A stretch of 64,000 bases of DNA from Beta vulgaris subsp. vulgaris (Eukaryota; Streptophyta; Magnoliopsida; Caryophyllales; Amaranthaceae): positions 47,070,027 to 47,134,026 of the forward strand of contig NC_079205.1 in the NCBI RefSeq assembly GCF_026745355.1, given 5' to 3'. Every line of letters begins with the position of its first letter. Within the stretch, counting starts at the first letter, position 1. The notes beneath the pieces are model-generated. The model ran no database searches. It worked only from the letters and a program-made list of their open reading frames with translations, and was not told the DNA's origin. The position numbers were made by a program, and so were the translations under genes. This document shows, one piece after another, positions 33,426-45,443 of this stretch.

Positions 33426-34749
33426 AAGGCAGGCAGAAACCACCCGCACTTCCGAGATGCTAGCTAATTACACTTAACATTCATAAATCTCAATTAACAC
33501 TTAATAACCTCGAATTATATTCACTCGCAGTGGAAACATAATCTATCAAAACGATCCTGGACCTGTGGGTTATGGGTCCACAACAAATCGTCTTTAAAAC
33601 CAAATAACATATTACATAATACCTTACTCGATTCCCAAAACAATATAATATTTTATTCTCAAATAAGGATATATACTCCTAAATATAACCTCTGAATAGT
33701 AAATCTATTTATAATTTCATAACCAAACTCTTCCTTTTGATCCATTATGAGCTTCCCACACGAACCTGCAATTACAGAAGTGAAATACAAAACAAAAGAA
33801 AACTAAAATGAACCGAAAGCTCAATAACTTCACTTCAGCCTGTCAAAACGGTTTTGGTTCGTAAATGTTTTTCACATTAAAAACTAACTTGGTAATTGTA
33901 AGGAAAATAATTCATTATTTAAAATATACCACTGACATAGCTTAATCGCATAGCAGAAATTACTGGCAACTACAGACATAAACTTAACATAATATAACAT
34001 AACACAAAATTCCACCTTATCTAGTCTTAACTCATATCTGAATCATTTCCCTCCACCTGTCCCTTGCCCATTATTCATCTTAGTTCATAAACTAAGCCAG
34101 CTAAAACAACTTCGAAATCATTTCCTCATTATCATAGTTAAATCATATTCCAAGACACACACATATTTTCGTACAATTCCAATAACAGAACAAAGTCATA
34201 TTCCACAAATCCACACATGAAGATGCATACATATAAGCTTGGCCATGACTATAAAAGATATATGATATCTAAAATTCAATATAACGCACACACGGGCATA
34301 TAAATAGATTTTGCTGAACATAATTGTTACCTCATACGAAATCCAATTTCTCAATATCCAATCCGATAATCGAGAACATCCAAGCTTCTTTAATCTCTTT
34401 GAGCTTCATAATTCAATATCCAAAATACATGTCAACAATATTACCAACCATCAACACTTATCTTTACAATTTTCAAACATATAAACTCCTCATACCAAAC
34501 CTTGTCAACCTCGATTACTTGACTTGACTAATCAAGGTTCCCATTAACACCATGGACTAAATCATTTCCAAACAAAGTCTCTTTCAGAAATTAGAAATAT
34601 AAAGGTTCAATACAATAATGATCTAGCTTTGCATTTTATACTTAGAAGTCAGAACCCAACTATTCTCCATAATTACAATTCACAATCTATTTTATCAACT
34701 TTGAAATAATACTCATTAGAGCTTCATTCAAAAACTCATAAAAAAACTC
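33426..34749. other. AT-rich DNA, no gene recognised
   Basis: No ORF with a recognisable domain and no transposon termini. The sequence left of the solo LTR does not continue the LINE reading frame found to its right. Confidence 0.45.
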
Positions 34750-34754
34750 CATCA

Positions 34755-35827
34755 TGTTGTATTCCATGTTTTGATGATGTCAAATACTTAGATTAATTTT
34801 ATTATATAGTATTTATTTATTTAAGCCCAAATTATAAAAAACCAAAAATAATATAATGTTCTAATTTGAATTTATATCTTGTTGACAAAGATTAAATATT
34901 TAATCTAAGTCAAGATATTTATCTCATACTCTTTGGATCTTTATCATATGGTATGTTTAATATTCTAGTAACTTAGAATCTTTGGATAAAAGATTCTTTA
35001 AGTTAATAGATATTGTGTTGCTGTTGTTATGCATGAAATTAGTTGGAAAATAACGTGGAGATGATCCCTTGAATATCTCCAACAAACTCCCATGGCGTGG
35101 CATAAATTGTGGAGCTGATTCCTTGAAGCTCTCCAACCAACTCGTTGAAGATGCTTCCACTAACGGCTAGTGGAAGGCAATTTATGTCCGTTGCAAAAAG
35201 AATGGAGGAGGTGCAGCAAAAATCAGGCCATGATCCCCATTATTCCATTTGTGCCATTTAAAGAGAATATGGAGCACAACATGTCCAGATGAAGGAAGCT
35301 AAGTATTGCAGCAGCTATTTAAAGAAGAAATTATTCGAAGAAAGACTCAAGAACTTTCATGCGAGATCAAGTCAATTATTACTTAGAAAGTTGTTCTTGT
35401 AATTGCTTCTTCATTTAACATACACATTTGTAATATTCTTAGAGTGTGGGTTGAGAGAAGTCAAATCTTGTATTCGAGAGTGAGAAAAGAGAAAGAGAAA
35501 GAGAAGACCTCTAGTGAAGTCAAGTGAGGAGTGTCACGTGTTCATGGGGAAAAAGGTGACTGGGAACTGGTTCCTAGAGGAACTGAGTAAGGATTGATTT
35601 ATAATAAGTTGTAATAACTTTTATAAATAAAAGAGCAAGGTTTCTTCCTAAAGAATTGAGGAAGAGAACCTTGTTAAAAGGATCTTCAAGTGTTCTTTCT
35701 TGTATTATTTCTCCTCATTATCCTTCAAGTCTTATTATCCGCAAAAAGTTTAAAAATCTCCCCAACTACAATTCACTCCCCCCCCCCTCCTTCTTGTAGT
35801 TGATCTAGTGTTTATACTAGACTAACA
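34755..35827 (+). mobile_element. Solo LTR with 5-bp TSD CATCA
   Basis: Begins TGTTGTATTCCATGTTTTGA and ends TTTATACTAGACTAACA. CATCA is repeated exactly at 34750-34754 and 35828-35832. The end is preceded by a C-run (35776-35787) and TTCTTGTAGTTGATC, a pattern common at the 3' ends of plant copia LTRs, which sets the plus orientation. No internal gag-pol follows, so this is the product of LTR-LTR recombination. It has no similarity by eye to the other two LTR families here. Confidence 0.9.
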
Positions 35828-37730
35828 CATCATTTCTTGCAGGAACCCCCAATCAATAGTGGCATAGGCCTTTTCATATATAGTTACAAGGCAACAAGGC
35901 TTTACACTCTTCCTCTCATAAAACCTCACAATATCTTGACAGATCCTTACATTATGGATGATATACCTATTTTGCACAAAGTCCCCTTGATTCTCTGCTA
36001 TAATATCAGGTAAGACAACTCTTAATCTATTGCAAAGGATCTTTGTTATGCATTTGTAAATCACATTACAACATGCAATAAGTCTAAATTCCACCACACT
36101 ACTAGGACAATTAACTTTGGGGATCAAAGTTAAGATTGTCGAATTTACTTCTGTAAGAACTCTACCAAAAGTGAAGCAATTTAGGATAGCATCTGTTACC
36201 TCATCAACTACAATGTGCTAGGCATCCTTAAAGAAGTGAGCACCAAAACCATCCGAACCAGGTGCTTTATCTCCTGATATTAAGAACATTGCCTTCCTCA
36301 CCTCTTCCCTGGTAAAATTAGCTTCAAGTACATGATCAATATGGTCAGAACTAATCCCAGAACCCTTCTCAATGATGCCCCTCTTCACTGGAATTCTCCC
36401 CTCCATGGTATTACCAAGCAGTTTTTGATAATACTTTAAAAAGCTATCATTCACCTCATGCACACTATCCTGCCACTTGCCGTTTTCATCATTGATAGCA
36501 TAGATGGTGTTTCGCAACCTTCTAGCTTTAATAGATTGATGAAAAATAGCACTATATTCATCTCCTCCCTTGCACCAAGCCATTTTAGCTTTTTGGGCAA
36601 GAAATGACATATACTGACTATGAATGTTCTTATATTCATAGCCTGCCTCTCTTTCTTTCTCAGCCAGCTCTAGATCCTCAGGGTGAGTATGAAGTTGAGC
36701 TTGTGATTTTGTGAACTTTTTAAGAGCAACAAGGTCTTTACAATGGATCTCATCAAAATCTTCCTTCTTCAGATTTTTTAATGCCACCTTGGTAGTTTTC
36801 AATTTCTGCATCACCTGATACATGGGAGTACCAGACTGCCTTATATTCTAACACCTAGCTACAGTGCTATTGAAATTATATATCAGAAAAAGTCCACATA
36901 TGAAAATACTTGAATAGTTTCCTCCCCATCTCCAGTTGTGGATAAACATTCACCACTATTGGTGAATGATCAAACAGACCCTCAGGCATAAAGTGAGCAG
37001 CTGAATTGAGAAACAACTCAGTCCGCTCCTTATTGATCATTGCCCTGTCCAGTTTGCTGTAAACTCTTTTATCACCTTGCTGCTTATTATTCCAAGTGAA
37101 TAAGCAGCCATAACTTATCAAATCTTGCATTCCACACCAGTTCATACAGAGACACAACTCCTTAATCTCCTGATGCCTCATAACAGATCCAATTCTCTCA
37201 CTAGCTTACATTACACAATTGAAGTAGCCTGTGATCAGCCAAGGGCCCTTGATAGTACCAGAAAGTAACTTCAAATCATTCTAAACTTCACTTCTAACCT
37301 GAGCATCATTCAGAGCATATATAAAAGTGCAATGAAATTTAGCCTCACCATGTCTAACAACAACTTTACAATGAAAAAACTTACTAGACATAGTCAAAAT
37401 ATCCAGTCTAAAATTAAATGGGTTACAAGCCACCACAATCCCCCCCCCCCCATGAAGAGCAGAATTCGAGGTAAAACACCAACCATGGAAAATGTTAGAG
37501 TAAAGGTTTCCCATGTTGCAAGCCTTTACTTTAGTTTCAAGGAGGCTAACTAATCCCACCTTCCTTGTATTCAAGAACTTCTGGATTTCTTTCTGCTTGT
37601 GAAGACAATTAGTATCCCTTACATTCCAACAAATGATACTATCCATCATCCTTGGAAGGACTTCCACCTTCCACTTTATTTTCCAGATTCCCTTCATCTT
37701 GAACTGCCACATCCTCTTGGTCTTAACCAT
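35828..37730 (-). pseudogene. LINE ORF2 fragment: endonuclease and part of the reverse transcriptase
   Basis: On the minus strand: SIICWNVRDTNCLHKQKEIQ, VSLLETKVKACNMGNL, FHCTFIYALNDAQVRSEV and FTWNNKQQGDKRVYSKLDRAM (endonuclease, 37650-36876), then MAWCKGGDEYSAIFHQSIKAR, SGDKAPGSDGFGAHFFKDA and IPKVNCPSSVVEFRLIACCNVIYKCITKILCNRL (RT fingers) to WGFLQEMM. The RT stops at the solo LTR before the FADD motif, so the 3' half is missing. It is closely related to the LINE at 6336-11078. Stops and frameshifts are numerous. Confidence 0.88.
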
Positions 37731-37861
37731 TAGCTAATACATTAATCACATTCTATAGGATAATCTGGCTATTAGAGCTTTCCTGCCTTTTTGTTGCATT
37801 CTTTAACAGCTTGAAATGCTAGATTCTTGGCTGTCTGAGCCACCTCCTTGTCCTCCCTTGA

Positions 37862-38885
37862 TTAGATAGTTCTGCTCACCTCCTTTGATTTCCACACTAA
37901 CTTCTTATTTGGTACATGGTTCATACATTCACTCTCATAATGTCCCATTCCTTTACATGCTGCACATGTAATAGGCTTCCATTCATACTTTACTTCCACC
38001 TCCATTACTTGATCAAATTCATTAATAAATTCAATTTTCTCGGGTAAATTTTGATCCACCTGCACCTCAAACATTCGAGCAAATTGCAACTTCTCACGCT
38101 TAATAGTTGCTTGTTCTAGCCTAATTGGTTTACCAATTGCGCTAGTAATTTTAAAGATGCACTACTCTCCCCAGTATTTGAAGCCAATCTTCAATTGAAT
38201 CCAAATAGGCAAGGTCGTGATTTCATCTCGTTGGATATCAACTGTAGCATCCCAAGCCTTCATAGTGACAAGTTTAGGATCAAAAAATGGTGTAGCACCA
38301 TTCAGAACCAGATCACGCTTCTCCACAAATCGAAATCTTACTACAAAAATCCCAGGTTTCACTAACGCAACGTTATCCACACCATACGCACGCCAAATTC
38401 TTCTTATAAATCCTTCCATGACATGATCAGGAGGATTAGCTCCTATCACATAGCAATATAAAGCAGAATTCTAAAAATCTACCTCAGGATATATGTCATC
38501 TAAGCCAATCTTAACTAACTCAGGTTTATTCACATTCATAGCATCATCAAACAGTATCGGAATAGGATCATTACCTCCGAATGGAATTCTGCTCCTCTGT
38601 TCACCAGAGTTTTTCTTCTTCGTCTTATTGATCGTTTCAAGCCAATCCGAGAAAGTCATCCTCAATTCCGATTGATTCTGTAATTCGCATAATGAAACCG
38701 TGGAGAAATAATTTCCTCCTGGATTATTTCGGTTTCATTGTCAAACTCCAAAGCAGAAACTCCCATTAGTTCATCTAATGACCTCATCATTCTGTCCGGA
38801 GTATCAAGACTCGGACCAGAATTCTTCATTCCGCGCCTCCTTTTTGAGAACCAGACTTCAACTGAGCTCTAGTCGTTCTTGCCAT
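37862..38885 (-). pseudogene. LINE ORF1 (DUF4283 plus CCHC), broken
   Basis: Starts MARTTRAQLKSGSQKGG at 38885 with an in-frame stop soon after. Further pieces: MTFSDWLETINKTKKKN, VIGANPPDHVMEGFIRRIWRAYGVDNVALVKPGIFVVRFR, LPIWIQLKIGFKYWGE, and VEVKYEWKPITCAACKGMGHYESEC (zinc knuckle, C-x2-C-x4-H-x4-C). It parallels the intact ORF1 at 6396-7628 nearly motif by motif. Confidence 0.88.
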
Positions 38886-39107
38886 GACAACCAGCGTACA
38901 GAGTACGTTAAGAGAAAACACTAGAGAGAGAAAGTTATTAGCATCAACTTTCAAGCCAAAGTTGGGGTGTTTGGTGAATAAAAAAATTTGTCAAGGGTAT
39001 TTGGTGAAAAAATCGTATAAACAATTAATATAATTATTTAGTCAAACGTACCATCTAACACTATTAACATCAACTATACGTTAATGCAATTAGTTAATTA
39101 AGTGCTA
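38886..39107. other. Short intergenic stretch upstream of the LINE remnant
   Basis: May include the LINE leader (to about 38935). No TSD could be assigned because the 3' end of that LINE is lost. Confidence 0.4.
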
Positions 39108-39612
39108 CTCACTCCGTCCCTAAATATAGTTCACATTTTTCCATTTACGCTTGTCCTAAATAGATTTTTGATATTTCTTTATTTGGTATGGGTCCACCAA
39201 ATAAAATATTATTTTGCTTTCAACTTTTATAGTATCACCCACTTTCCAGTATGGCGCATGTTCTCTTTCCTTAATAAATAATTCATAAAAAGTATACCTA
39301 CTTCTATTACTTCCTCCGGTTTTTTTCTTGCAACACTTTCCTAAAAGGAAAATAATTAATTACTTGCAACACTTTTTACTTTTGCTTTTCCTTTCTCTCT
39401 ATCTCTCTCCGATCACATGGAGCCCTCTTTTTTTTTCCTCTCTACATCTCTCCTACCCAAATTTTGCATTGAAGTTGATGAAAAATAAAGTGTTGCAAGT
39501 AAAGAAAAAACGGTGAAAGTATTATAATTTAATACAATTAAGGTGCTACACATAATTTCTTCTTACTATTTGTGCCCAAAAGAAATGTCACTCTATTTAG
39601 ATATGGATGGAG
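39108..39612. mobile_element. Stowaway-type MITE carrying a second Stowaway
   Basis: Left end CTCACTCCGTCCCTAAATAT (TA at 39106-39107); inverted right end CTCCATCCATATCTAAATAG (TA at 39613-39614). It encloses the complete Stowaway at 39310-39519. Confidence 0.75.
39310..39519. mobile_element. Nested Stowaway-type MITE
   Basis: Left end CTTCCTCCGGTTTTTTTCTT; inverted right end CTTTCACCGTTTTTTCTTTA, continuing in complementary CTTGCAACACTTT blocks on both sides. TA flanks at 39308-39309 and 39520-39521. Confidence 0.85.
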
Positions 39613-40880
39613 TATTTGTTGATTGCTGGTTATCAAACAGATATTACTTTTTTTGGATTCAAAATGAAGATCGTACATTATTTTTGGGATTTTCATAGTG
39701 AAGGGATCCAGAGAGATCATAAGCGTTGACTTTGAACTTAAGCTCAGTAGGTATTCTTATTCCAGTATCATTAGTACTTAGTAGTACTAAGCTAGCAGAG
39801 CTTAGAAGTACTTAATTAAGTTTGACTACCAGTATATGTTGTCTAGGTAGCTTATTATCTTCATTTTAAATCATGTATTCATGTGTACTTATTAATTATT
39901 ATGATCCTATGAATATTATGTCGGGTTTAAAAAACTATTTCTTCTTTTATCAATATGATTATTAGTGGTGATTAATCTGACATCTCAAGTTCTCAACCGA
40001 GTAATGATAAAACACCATAAGCTATCCCCTTTAAAGAAAAAATATCAACTAGTAATAAGCCTGCTGATCACTGCTAGGGATAATTATGTAATTCACTCTA
40101 AAAACTCTAATTTTCTTTTTTGATCTAGGGGCTATCACCATTCTTTTAGGCGGTGGTAATTCACGTTTGTCTTCTCTATTTTTGTTTTAAACTTTTTTTT
40201 CCATTAAAATTACAATCTCTCTAATGAAGTGCTGTTTTATCCATATATTAAGTTATATCTATCCATATGTTGGGTTTTGTCGCTTTCTGTATGAGAGTTT
40301 GGTGACTTTGCTTTTGGTATTTTGGTTTATATTACAAATTGATTCGTTGGTGAGAATTTGTACGACGTCACAGGTAATGTCAATTATTCGGCTACAAACC
40401 AAATGAAGTTTTACGTGAAGATTACAAGAGATCAATAGACTCCCTCGTAGAAGGTTGTATCAAACAACGATTTGGAAGAGGATTTGCAAATTTGTTAGAT
40501 TTTATCAGCGATCGTGATTTTGACTTAATAAAACTTTGTTTGATCCAATTTGAAATGCATTATTTGGTTCTGAATTATTTTGTAGATGTCGTATGATTTT
40601 AAATCAGTAAATAATTTTTATTTCAAAAAAATATTTAATTTAACATATAAAACACACACAAACCGGCATTAATTTATAAATAACAAGTGTTTGAAACACA
40701 TAAATAAGGGTTGATTTATAAACAACTAATGTCTAAAGCACAAACAAGAGTTCTTACAAATATCTAGTTAAATTTTTTTTTTGGAGAAAAAGCTGGTGAA
40801 ATAACACTTATTAATATAACTTGTACTAGAGATCACAATAAGATTTAACACATACAAACAAGGATTAATTTATAAACTAG
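39613..40880. other. AT-rich intergenic DNA, no gene recognised
   Basis: Only short ORFs without motifs (for example 40224-40406). No terminal repeats identified. Confidence 0.45.
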
Positions 40881-40954
40881 TTATTAGGTCTGGATTATGT
40901 CCCGGGTAAGAAAATTTCATTCATTAATATTGTACTTTGATATGATAGCACTAA

Positions 40955-41045
40955 ATACAACTTGGTCTAGTGGTTAAAACTTTAGTACATGAACTTGAGG
41001 TCATGGGATCAAAACCTATACTATGCAATTTCTAATTTTTTTTAT
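40955..41045 (+). mobile_element. Degenerate tRNA-derived SINE-like sequence
   Basis: TGGTCTAGTGG at 40963-40973 fits a pol III A box, and GGGATCAAAACC at 41005-41016 is a decayed B box (consensus GGTTCGANNCC), at a normal spacing of about 30 bases, followed by a T/A-rich tail. No TSD was found, so this is a relic or a look-alike. Confidence 0.42.
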
Positions 41046-41713
41046 TGTATATGGATTACATGAACTAAAACTCCTTAGAAAGAGTGCCACGTGACACCGT
41101 TCCTGATTTACGCACGCCTTTTAATATATTAGTATAGATAACAAGTAGCTCAAACCCATAATAGATTGTAGGGAACAACTAACAAGTGTCTTTAATATAC
41201 CAACATAGATTTATAAATTACAAAACTATATCCTTTTCCTTTATAGTAGCCAGAATAGAGCTAGTATTTTTATCAGTATCAAACAGCGGACAAATACTTT
41301 ATGATGCTGAGGGAGGAGAGACTTTTGAGGTGGTACTACATTTTAATCTAGAGCTATCTCACAGCTTAGCTGTACTGCGGCGCCTTAATTGTACCTGTTT
41401 GATAATTAATTTATGCACAGTTTATGCTTTACCTTGAGAGACGTTACATTAATTAGTTGGAGCTTAGACAGTACTATGGTGTAAAAATAATAAAGCAACG
41501 CGACAAAATATAAAACACCATAAGTAGTTTATTAAGTAAGGCCCGTTCGTTTAAACTCTAAAAAATTGAGCTAAATAAAATTGAATTTTTTCCTTGAATA
41601 ATGCAAAAAAGGGGATTAATTCCTAAAATGTGCCCCGAAAAAATTATATTCCCTGCGTACCGTCTACATAGGACGGCACGCGAAAAAAAGTTTTTTTTTG
41701 TTTAAGCGGAGGT

Positions 41714-41891
41714 AAACCGCTACTCCGAGTAGCGGTTTCCTTCAAACAAAACCGCTACTCGGAGTAGCGGTTCATTCACATAAACCGCTACTCTCAGAGT
41801 AGCGGTTTTGTTTCCCGGTTCCAAGAGACAAGTAAACCGCTACTCTGAGTAGCGGTTTTGTTGCCATAACCGCTATTTTGAGAAGCGGTTT
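41714..41891. repeat. Five palindromes built on ACCGCTACTC, left end of the MULE
   Basis: Near-perfect palindromes of 23-27 bp, each a half-site AACCGCTACTC next to its reverse complement, at 41714-41738, 41750-41772, 41782-41808, 41834-41858 and 41868-41891. Centres vary (CCG, CGG, CTCAG, CTG), while the CCGCTA arms are conserved, which suggests selection or recent amplification. The last copy is decayed. Confidence 0.95.
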
Positions 41892-42213
41892 TGTTGCCAT
41901 AACACCACTCACTGCACTGTTTCCACATAACTGGCCAAGTGCCAGAAACGCAAAAAAAATCCAGCAATCCCAAACAAGTATTCAACCTGCAATTCCAGCA
42001 ATTCCAGCAATTCCAAACAATTATCCAACCTCCAATTTCAACATTATCCAACACCAAATTCCATTTAACAGCACCAACTTCATCCACACATTAATCACCA
42101 ATCACCAAGTTCATCCACATTCAAATTTATGTAAAAAAATTTTAGTTACGAGTTAGATTGAGAAAATATGTCAATCACAAACAAAGTTTAAAATGTAACA
42201 TAATGTTAACTAA

Positions 42214-43320
42214 CTACATAAACATAATGAAACTGCTAAAACCCTCTCTCTTCTTTTGTGAAGGTGTAGATGAACTAGGTGTGGTCTCATGAGACTCTGC
42301 AATGGCATCAAGAGAAGGGGGACTAGTGTCAGAACGTCGTCGATAGGCCCTCTGACTGACTGGAGGTGAAAGCAAAGCTGTCGTGGTAGATATATGGGCA
42401 GCAGACGTAGAAGATGTAGAAGTCGATGTATATCTAGCAGAAGTAGGCACGCCCTGTACGATGTGGCCATGTCCAGCTCGGCCAACAGCATCAACACACA
42501 TTCCCCTCATAGTCTGCAATGTCTGTGCATACAACTGACGCACCATATCTGGAGGCAATGACTCAGAAGCCTCTAGTACAGTACCGCACCTATGAGCAAT
42601 ATCAGATAAAGTATGTGCCTGAATAGAAAGAAAAATACATATTATATAGTCGTATAAATAAATAAAAGTGCAACTAAAAATCATTGGACTTACCAGTACT
42701 ATATCTGCAGACGCAGGCTGATAATGTTTTAGAAGGTGGTCGCCTCGATGGATTCGTTAGGCGTAACCTCGTGATGCGACGAAACCATATCATATACTCC
42801 TCAATGGCATGAGTACGACCACTAAAAGGAGTGCCCTGAACTATGTATCCCTCGCGCTCATCCCACTGTGCAATGTAAGGTCGATGTCTGAGCGGATAGT
42901 TCTTGCTCTTCGACCTCCGATCTATGCCATGAAGGGCTGTGCTCGTATCACAAGGTGCTGGAATCGTCGGCTCGAATCCAAACTGGCGCATAACTCGACC
43001 AGGGAAACAGAACTCTACAATGTCGAAACAGATAAGTGAGGCCACTGTGTGCCATACATGTCGATCAGCTCGACATATAGCAGGTAACGACGCCAGTCTC
43101 GCATCAGTATATGGCTGCATGCCAAGTCATCTACAAAAAAAAGAATCTTACAAATATTAGGCATGTGAGAAATGAATGTATATAAGTTAGGCAAGTACGA
43201 CCCTATGTACCTGGTCGTCCGTCTGATGGTCAAGTGCATCCCTGTAGTAAGGAAGCCCACCTGCTATGTGGGACCTAGTGATGTGTACTCGAAGCCAACT
43301 GAAAAGAAATAAACGTTATT
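42214..43320 (-). CDS. Plant mobile domain gene, C-terminal exons (MAIN/MAIL1-like)
   Basis: Downstream exons of the chimeric gene. After a 3' splice site (TTTTCAG, near 43301-43307) the exon reads WLRVHITRSHIAGGLPYYRDALDHQTDDQ and ends at a CAG/GTACAT donor. The next exon starts MTW at about 43130 and, after an apparent CATG insertion that shifts the frame, reads QPYTDARLASLPAICRADRHVWHT, LICFDIVEFCFPGRVMRQFGFEPTIP and YMIWFRRITRLRLTNPS, typical of the plant mobile domain (PF10536). A GTAAGT donor near 42700 and a TATTCAG acceptor near 42620 lead to the last exon, HTLSDIAHRCGTVLEASESLPPDMVRQLY, with a Ser/Thr-rich tail and stop at 42214. Exon limits are by eye. PMD proteins act in nuclear gene silencing and genome stability in Arabidopsis; that role cannot be read from this copy. 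Confidence 0.72.
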
Positions 43321-43373
43321 ATCCATGAGAAAAATGAAACTAAATAATGTTAACAAATGTGAGACATTGAATA

Positions 43374-44509
43374 TTACCTGACAGCTAAGGGGTCAAGCCC
43401 CGGAACATGCTGGGAGCCTAAAATAGGAACGGCCTCATCAAACTGTGGAGGTGGGTCCCGCACCCTCGAAATCCGAGGTATGCCGATGTGTATGTGCTCC
43501 CATGCCCAAATCTGTAACAATAACACAGGGCCACCTAACTCCCTCGCACCCCTCTGTGATGCCCGACATAGCTGCCGATACAGGTATGCAAGGGTCGCAC
43601 TACCCCAACTATATGTCCCTGCACGCAACCTCCATGGACAGTGACACACTTCCTTTTTGGCACATTCAATGACATACTTTGTGGGCTCTGACTCTAACAC
43701 TCGAAACATCTGGTTTCTAGAGATCGACCATGCTTTCACAAAATTCTTTAATTGCTGCAATGAGGCGAACTCTTGTCTTATCTCAAATTCAGAAGCCACA
43801 GTCAATGAACCAGTGCAATTCCAAGTCATCCATGAATCTATAACCTTTGATCAACTTCGTCAACTCTAAGCCAACTGTGAAGGAACACCAGCCTTTATTG
43901 CCTTTAGCTAATTCTCTTGCATCATCATCCTCATCCCTATCAGAACCACATGCTCCCCTCGTTTCCCAAAAAATCAACATCATTTTGATGTAGAGTGTCG
44001 AGATGGAATGTGGATGGTATGTGGGGAGACGAACCAGGAGAAATAAACTCATCCATGTGCTGATTGACATAATGTGGGTCTGACAATGCTAGTAAATGAT
44101 TCAAATTGCTATTAGGAGTGATGTCGGACCTCATGCTATCCCTAAATTCCATTGAAGGTACATAACCCACATTACTTTGCATATTTATCTCCTTGGGAAC
44201 TTGTTCAATGTACACCTCCATTGCCATGGCTGACGTTTGTGTCACTGAAAGCCACATAGCACTCAGTGACTCATCATCCTCTAGTGCAATTGGCACATTT
44301 TCCTGGATCGGATATCTCATAAACAATTTCAGTTCCACATACATACGATCACATCCAACAACGTCATATACCCTATTTAGAATCTCTTGAAACATATACC
44401 CGAATTGATGAACAAAAACTTTTTCTTCCACCTCTATACACAATATCAACATCATTTTGATATAATTACCATTCCAATAAAGGTATAGAGGATATTTAGG
44501 TTGTTCCAT
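43374..44509 (-). CDS. MuDR-type N-terminus and DNA-binding domain fused to plant mobile domain
   Basis: The minus-strand ORF from 44509 (MEQPKYPLYLYWNGNYIKMM) resembles the N-terminus of MuDR-type transposases, with YVELKLFMRYPIQENVPIALEDDESLSAMW and MAMEVYIEQVP. After a frame change near 43940 (intron or frameshift) and an Asp/Glu-rich stretch comes FEIRQEFASLQQLKNFVKAWSISRNQMFRVLESEPTKYVIECAKKEVCHCPWRLRAG. This is the MuDR DNA-binding domain with its C/H zinc ligands. Without a break the same frame continues TYSWGSATLAYLYRQLCRASQRGARELGGPVLLLQIWAWEHIHIG, the middle of a plant mobile domain, and ends at a GTAAT donor (43376). So the PMD N-terminal half and the transposase catalytic core are both absent. 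Confidence 0.78.
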
Positions 44510-44757
44510 ATTCTACATACAAAAAACATAATGGTTAAGTTATTCTTATTCTACACATTCAAACAATATGAACACTATTCTTCACCTATACTAGTAGCAT
44601 TTGCAACCTAAACACAACAATTCATGCAAAATCAACCATCACAAAATGCTCAACACCATTTTTAACCAACCAACATAAACAATATATCACCTTCCAATTC
44701 ATGCAAAATCAACCATCACAATATGCTAAATTTTTAACCAACCAATATTAACAACTA

Positions 44758-45076
44758 CTCCCTCCGTTTCCTAAAGATCTTCCCACTTACTGTTCCTACA
44801 GATACCAAGGAAAATCAAGTTGTGTGGGGCATGGTGTGAGTAGAGTAGGAGAGAGAAAGGGGTTAAGATAAATAAACAAATAAAAAGGGGTTAAAGTAGG
44901 AGAGAGAAAGGGAGTAAAATTGAATTAATAATGTAATGGTGGACCATATGATAGTGGACATGAGAGGGTAAATAGGGAAATTTGTTTTGCCAAATAAGGA
45001 ATAAAGCAAAAGTGGGAAGATCTTTTGGAAACACCCTTAAACGAAAAGTGGGAAGATCTTTAGGAAACGGAGGGAG
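44758..45076. mobile_element. Stowaway-type MITE nested in the MULE
   Basis: Left end CTCCCTCCGTTTCCTAAAGA; inverted right end identical (CTCCCTCCGTTTCCTAAAGA). TA flanks at 44756-44757 and 45077-45078. The near-perfect ends imply a young insertion. Confidence 0.93.
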
Positions 45077-45443
45077 TAGATTATACTAATTAAACTAAAC
45101 AATTTCCATCTAATAACAACAGTTACAAACCTAAAATACATAACAAATATAGCATGCTAAGGAAATTAAATTAAAAAAAAAACAAAATTTGAAAACTCAC
45201 AAAAAATCAGTTGGTGGTGGTGCTCCTGGCGTCAGTTGCGCGCGCCGGTGGTGGTCAGAAAAAATCAGTCGGTGGCGAGCTCCGGTTGCCGGTCGGCACG
45301 GTGTAAACTCCGGTGAGGTGCGGTGTGCGCCGGTGTGAGGTGTCGACCGTTGGGGTAAGAGAGAGAGGGAGAAGAGAGTTTGAGAGAAAAATTGAAGATT
45401 GTGCGAATTTGGAGGGGTTAGGGTTTGAATTTGAAATTTCAGT

